64,000 nt of DNA from 0-14-0-80-60-11 sp049322355 (GTDB taxonomy: Bacteria; Desulfobacterota; Desulfobaccia; Desulfobaccales; 0-14-0-80-60-11): positions 62,001 to 126,000 of the forward strand of contig JBMORG010000022.1 of assembly GCA_049322355.1 (NCBI GenBank). The letters are read 5' to 3'. The stretch's first letter is position 1. The number at the start of each line of letters is the position of its first letter. The notes under the pieces were generated by a model, which saw only the letters and a program-made list of their open reading frames with translations, did no database searches and was not told where the DNA came from. The position numbers were made by a program, and so were the translations under genes. Shown here in pieces: positions 60,233-64,000 of this stretch.

Positions 60233-63200
60233 ATGGCGCTGGAACTCTTTGAGCACTGCACCTTCACCGGCCCGGCCTTCCCAGAGCCCTTCATCCGCTT
60301 CGAACTGGAGAAGGAGCTCAGCCGGCTGAAACTTCTCCCCAAAACCACTGGGGAAGAGGGCCGGGAGCTCCAGGAGTCCTGGGAGGTCTACCGGCGCCAG
60401 CTCCGGGAACTGGTCTCCCGGGGCGGTCCCTTGCGAGTGCGCCATCTGGTCCTTGACCCCCTGGTCTCCCGCTTGGGCTTCCAGCGCCTGGAGGACGCCC
60501 CCGAGGTGGAAACCCGAGAAGGCCGCGAGGCCGGCGGCTGGCTCCTGACGGCAGCTAACGGCACGCATCTCCGGGTGTGGGCCACGGCCCTGGAGGAAGA
60601 CCTGGACGCCCCCGCCCGCCGGGGCCGAGCCTTTCGCTTCAGCCACCTGCGTATCGCCCAGCGGGTGCTCCTGGCCGCCGGCGAACGGCTGGGCCTGCTT
60701 ACCAACGGCCTGGAACTGCGCCTCTTGATTTCCGACCCGGCCCGCCTCGACTCCCAGATCGAAATCGCCCTTGATCCCCATTGGAAGCGCAGCCGCACCG
60801 TTCCCGACAGCTTTCGCCTCCTCCTGGCCATGGCCTCCCCGGAAGGCATCGAAAAAATCCCCGATCTGCTGGAAAAAGCCCGCTTGCAGCAGACCCGGGT
60901 TACCCGGGAATTGCGCCATCAGGCCCGCCAGGCCGTGGAGCGCTTTGTCCAGGAAGTCCTGGACCAGCCGGCCAACCGGGAGCGCTTGGACGCCGTCCCC
61001 GACAAGGACCGCCTGGCCCGGGACCTCTGGCGGGAGGGCTTAATCCTCGTTTACCGGCTCCTGTTCATCTTCAAGCTGGAGGCCAGCGACGACCCGGCCC
61101 GGGTCTTCAGCTTCGCTTCTTCCGCCCTCTGGCGCCGGAGCTACTCCCCCACCCAGGCCCTGGCCCCCTTCGCCCGTCTGGTCCTGGAGGAAGGCCGGGA
61201 GACGGGCCGCTTCCTGGAAGACGGCCTGCGCGCCCTGTTCTTCATGTTCAACGAGGGACTGACCTGCACCGAACTGAACGTCAAGCCCCTGGGCGGGGCC
61301 CTTTTCGGGGGCCAGGCCACTCCCTGGCTCACTTCCCTGGCCTGGGGGGAGCGCGCCGTGGCCCATCTCCTGGACTTGCTTCTTTGGACCCCCAAGCGCC
61401 GGGGCGCCGCCGGCCGGGAGCGGGTCCATTACGGCTCCTTGGAAATCGAGGATTTGGGCCGGGTCTACGAGGCCCTCCTGGAATTGGAGCCGGGAATCAC
61501 CACCGGGACCATGTGCCGCCTGCGCCGGGCCAAGCTGGAAGTGGTGGTGCCCGCGCCCCAGGGGGAGAAGTATAAACCGGCCGCGGCCCAAGCCGCCAAT
61601 ACCTGTGCGGAGGAAGAGCAGGAAGAGCCGCCCGAAGAGGAGCCGGAGCCTGAGGAAGAAGAGGCGGAGGGTAGAAGCAAAAAAACCAAGGTGGAGTGGA
61701 TCGAGGAAATTCCGCCGCAGCGCTTTTATCTCCGGGTGGGCCTGGGGCGCAAGGCCACCGGCACCTACTACACCCCCCATTCCTTTGTGCGCTTCCTGGT
61801 GAAGGAGACCCTGGGGCCCCAGGTGGAGCAGGTCAGCCCCCCGGATGACCCCCGGCCCGACAAGATTCTTAAGCTGAAAGTCCTGGACCCGGCCATGGGG
61901 AGCGGCCACTTCCTCATCGAGGCCTGCCGCTTTTTGGGGGAGAAGCTCTACGAGGCCTGCCGCTGGCTGGATGAAGCAGCCCTGGCCGCGGAGCGGGTGA
62001 CGGAGAATACCAAGAAAGCAGACGAAAGGGAGCAGGCACAGGGGCGGGCGCAGGAATTGCGCAGCCGCCTGGCCGCCTTGGGCTCGGCCGGGGAGGAACT
62101 GGCCCGCTATCTCCCCAGCCACGCCCCGGAGGGGGAGGAGTCGGGCTATTCCCTGGCCCGGGCCCAGGCCCTCTGCCGGCGCCTGGTGGCGGTGCACTGC
62201 CTCTACGGGGTGGACAAAAACCCCCTGGCGGTGGAGCTGGCCAAGCTGGCCCTGTGGCTGGAGACCCACGCCGAGGGCCTGCCCCTCACCTTCCTGGACC
62301 ACCGCCTGGTGGTGGGGGATTCCCTCACCGGTCCCTTCTTCGAGCACCTCCTTAAATACCCGGGCTCGCAGCAGCCCATGGACGACCTGTTCACCCAGGG
62401 GCTCCAGGTTAAATTCCGGACGAATCTGGCCCAGGCCCTGCGGCAGGTGCGGGATCTGGAGGCCACGGTGGGGGCGAGCCTGGCGGAAATCGAGGCCAAG
62501 CAGGCCGCCCTGGCCCGGCTGGAGGAGGCCCTCACCCCTTTCAAGCTGGTGGCCGCGGCCTGGGCCGGGGGCGTCATGCTGGGGCCGCAAGAATGCGACG
62601 ACGAGGCCTACGCCCGGTTGGTGCAGGCCGTGGCCGAAGGAGAAGAGGTTCCCCCCGGCCTCTTGACCGAACCGGGGCTGGCCGCCATGCTGGCCCGTGG
62701 GCTGGGGGTGGAGGAAGCGGGCGGAGGGATGATGGATTGGCGGGATTTGCTCGCCTCCGGGAAAGCCATCCCCGCCCTGTCCTATGAACTGGCCTTCCCC
62801 GAGGTATTTTATCCTCATGGAGATTTAACCCGGAGGCAAGGATTCCATGCGGTCCTGGGGAATCCGCCGTGGGACGCAATACAATTTAAATCCATGGAAT
62901 TTTTTGCTTCTTTTGACTTTGAAATCCTAAATGCGTCACAAAAAGAACGAGCTAAAATAGAAAAAAATCTTCTAAAGGACTTGAAGATTGCCACACAATT
63001 TAAGGTCGCAAATGAGTACTTTGAAGGGAAAAAACGTAGTAATGACGTATTTTTTCAATATCAAAAGGTTTGGGTTGATGGCGACTTTGCAGGACGATAT
63101 TTAGATGAATTCAGGGTATTCATGGAACGCAATACACAACTATTGAACCGTCCTGGCAGGATTGGAGTTGTGGTTCCTTCTGCATTTCACGCCAATGAAG

Positions 63201-64000
63201 GTGCAACTGGAATCCGTCGCCTCTACCTTAATGATATGGCCTTACATTGCTGTTATTCATTCGAAAATCGTCGAAAGCTTTTTGAGATACATAGCAGTTT
63301 CAAGTTTGCTTTAGTTGTTGCGTCGCGTTTGGGTCCCACCCCCGAATTTCGTTGCGCTTTTTATCTGCATCAAGATGAGTGGCTTTTTGGCGATCATGCC
63401 GATCGAGAACTCCTTTATAACTTAGACTTTGTGCGGAAAACTGGGGGCCAGTATTTAAGCTTTCCGGAAATAAGGTTCAAAGAAGATTATGAGATTTGTA
63501 ATAAAGCTTATTCGCCAGGAGAGTCAATGAAGGTCTTTCTGAGTAGATCGAATATCCAGCTTACTGGCGAACTTAACATGACATTAGATAGACATCGTTT
63601 TGAGTCCCTTAGATCGGAAATCGATTTTGATCCTCGCTCACCTGAAACTCATCGACAGTTAATTGAAAGTGGCCGATTAATACTAGTTGAAGGAAAGACA
63701 TTTTGGCAATTTGATGATCGTTGGGGTTCTCCACCACGCTTCGTAGTTCCTCTTGCCAATCTTATGGATAAAAAGCACTTTCTCAATGCAGCTCGCTTTT
63801 ATCGTTTCGGATTCCGTAGTATATCTAGCGCGACAAATGAAAGAACGGTAATTTTTTCACTATTCCCTCCAGGAGTTGTATTCGGCCATAGCGTTTTGGG
63901 ACCAGAGCGGGTCCCATTTAAACGAGCTAATTATATCGCACTCTATACTGTCGCTTTAGCGAATTCTTTTTGTTTTGACTACCTGGCGAGAATGAATGCA
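60233..64000 (+). CDS. Eco57I/DrmMI-like N6-adenine DNA methylase, 3' end outside the window
   Basis: An uninterrupted frame from ATG 60233 to the window edge, at least 1256 residues. It has an N-terminal helical region, an acidic linker (about residues 462-481), ATGTYYTPHSFVRFLV, SAM motif I VLDPAMGSGHFL (about 549-560) and the catalytic NPPW starting at residue 877. It would methylate adenine to mark self DNA. Up to the NPPW the DNA is very GC-rich; from about 62880 on it is AT-rich, so the target-recognition part has a different origin. Size and place after the SNF2 gene fit DrmMI. Confidence 0.85.
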   Translation, partial: MALELFEHCTFTGPAFPEPFIRFELEKELSRLKLLPKTTGEEGRELQESWEVYRRQLRELVSRGGPLRVRHLVLDPLVSRLGFQRLEDAPEVETREGREAGGWLLTAANGTHLRVWATALEEDLDAPARRGRAFRFSHLRIAQRVLLAAGERLGLLTNGLELRLLISDPARLDSQIEIALDPHWKRSRTVPDSFRLLLAMASPEGIEKIPDLLEKARLQQTRVTRELRHQARQAVERFVQEVLDQPANRERLDAVPDKDRLARDLWREGLILVYRLLFIFKLEASDDPARVFSFASSALWRRSYSPTQALAPFARLVLEEGRETGRFLEDGLRALFFMFNEGLTCTELNVKPLGGALFGGQATPWLTSLAWGERAVAHLLDLLLWTPKRRGAAGRERVHYGSLEIEDLGRVYEALLELEPGITTGTMCRLRRAKLEVVVPAPQGEKYKPAAAQAANTCAEEEQEEPPEEEPEPEEEEAEGRSKKTKVEWIEEIPPQRFYLRVGLGRKATGTYYTPHSFVRFLVKETLGPQVEQVSPPDDPRPDKILKLKVLDPAMGSGHFLIEACRFLGEKLYEACRWLDEAALAAERVTENTKKADEREQAQGRAQELRSRLAALGSAGEELARYLPSHAPEGEESGYSLARAQALCRRLVAVHCLYGVDKNPLAVELAKLALWLETHAEGLPLTFLDHRLVVGDSLTGPFFEHLLKYPGSQQPMDDLFTQGLQVKFRTNLAQALRQVRDLEATVGASLAEIEAKQAALARLEEALTPFKLVAAAWAGGVMLGPQECDDEAYARLVQAVAEGEEVPPGLLTEPGLAAMLARGLGVEEAGGGMMDWRDLLASGKAIPALSYELAFPEVFYPHGDLTRRQGFHAVLGNPPWDAIQFKSMEFFASFDFEILNASQKERAKIEKNLLKDLKIATQFKVANEYFEGKKRSNDVFFQYQKVWVDGDFAGRYLDEFRVFMERNTQLLNRPGRIGVVVPSAFHANEGATGIRRLYLNDMALHCCYSFENRRKLFEIHSSFKFALVVASRLGPTPEFRCAFYLHQDEWLFGDHADRELLYNLDFVRKTGGQYLSFPEIRFKEDYEICNKAYSPGESMKVFLSRSNIQLTGELNMTLDRHRFESLRSEIDFDPRSPETHRQLIESGRLILVEGKTFWQFDDRWGSPPRFVVPLANLMDKKHFLNAARFYRFGFRSISSATNERTVIFSLFPPGVVFGHSVLGPERVPFKRANYIALYTVALANSFCFDYLARMNA

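Noticed and set aside
61040..62818. 592-codon open frame on the minus strand
   Set aside because: Antisense of the GC-rich part of the adenine methylase, low-complexity Gly/Gln/Pro composition. The methylase frame on the plus strand carries SAM and NPPW motifs.

Overview
The window looks like a chromosomal segment of a sulfate-reducing or related Desulfobacterota (former Deltaproteobacteria) with fairly high GC. The reasons are the pyrG-kdsA-kdsC-lptCAB-rpoN-hpf-ptsN-rapZ-EIIA(Man) gene order, an isc-hdrCB-sulfide:quinone-oxidoreductase cluster, a VPLPA-CTERM exoprotein behind a GEMM riboswitch, and a probable selenoprotein. No 16S rRNA or complete tRNA is present, so the assignment is inferred from gene content and order.

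Layout. 1-4.5 kb: the end of a dihydroorotate dehydrogenase gene, a MITE-like element, an EamA transporter, a UPF0280 protein, a small membrane protein and a radical SAM enzyme. 4.5-15.9 kb: a core block for CTP, KDO and LPS transport, sigma-54 and the nitrogen PTS. It is interrupted between pyrG and kdsA by a repeat-bracketed GIY-YIG endonuclease and an Mrr-type restriction enzyme. 16.2-22.3 kb: a sulfur/redox operon behind a clear sigma-70 promoter, comprising a TusA-like protein, an IscS-like protein lacking the PLP lysine, Rrf2, IscU, HdrC, HdrB, an SQR-like flavoprotein with an in-frame TGA followed by a SECIS-like hairpin, and DUF1641. 22.4-24.1 kb: three small accessory genes on the minus strand. 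24.2-29.1 kb: a tight minus-strand operon of ECF-like sigma factor, HTH-like protein, ImmA/IrrE protease, NurA-like nuclease and HerA-like ATPase, which I read as a protease-regulated DNA repair or defence unit.

29.3-33.7 kb is a gene-poor scar with a 3' tRNA-Arg fragment (possible att site), an SSB-like gene, small orphans and truncated genes. 33.7-40.6 kb carries a TMTC-like TPR membrane protein and a 1740-residue repeat exoprotein with a VPLPA-CTERM tail, whose leader holds a c-di-GMP-type riboswitch overlapping a terminator. 41.2-46.1 kb holds a divergent ALDH-family gene between direct repeats and the remains of a DUF4062-NACHT-WD40 STAND gene.

47.5-64 kb (continuing past the window edge) is a large plus-strand operon: Zn-ribbon/PD-(D/E)XK nuclease, a 519-residue orphan, a two-HKD phospholipase-D-like protein, a sacsin-like GHKL ATPase with a C-terminal DUF3883 domain, a DrmD-like SNF2 helicase and an Eco57I/DrmMI-like adenine methylase. 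It looks like a phage defence system related to, but not the same as, class 1 DISARM and helicase-methylase-ATPase systems. The methylase changes abruptly from GC-rich to AT-rich exactly at its NPPW motif, which suggests specificity-domain exchange.

The observations I consider strongest are the Sec-SQR, the lysine-less IscS, the sigma/HTH/ImmA/NurA/HerA operon, the riboswitch-controlled exoprotein and the six-gene defence operon.
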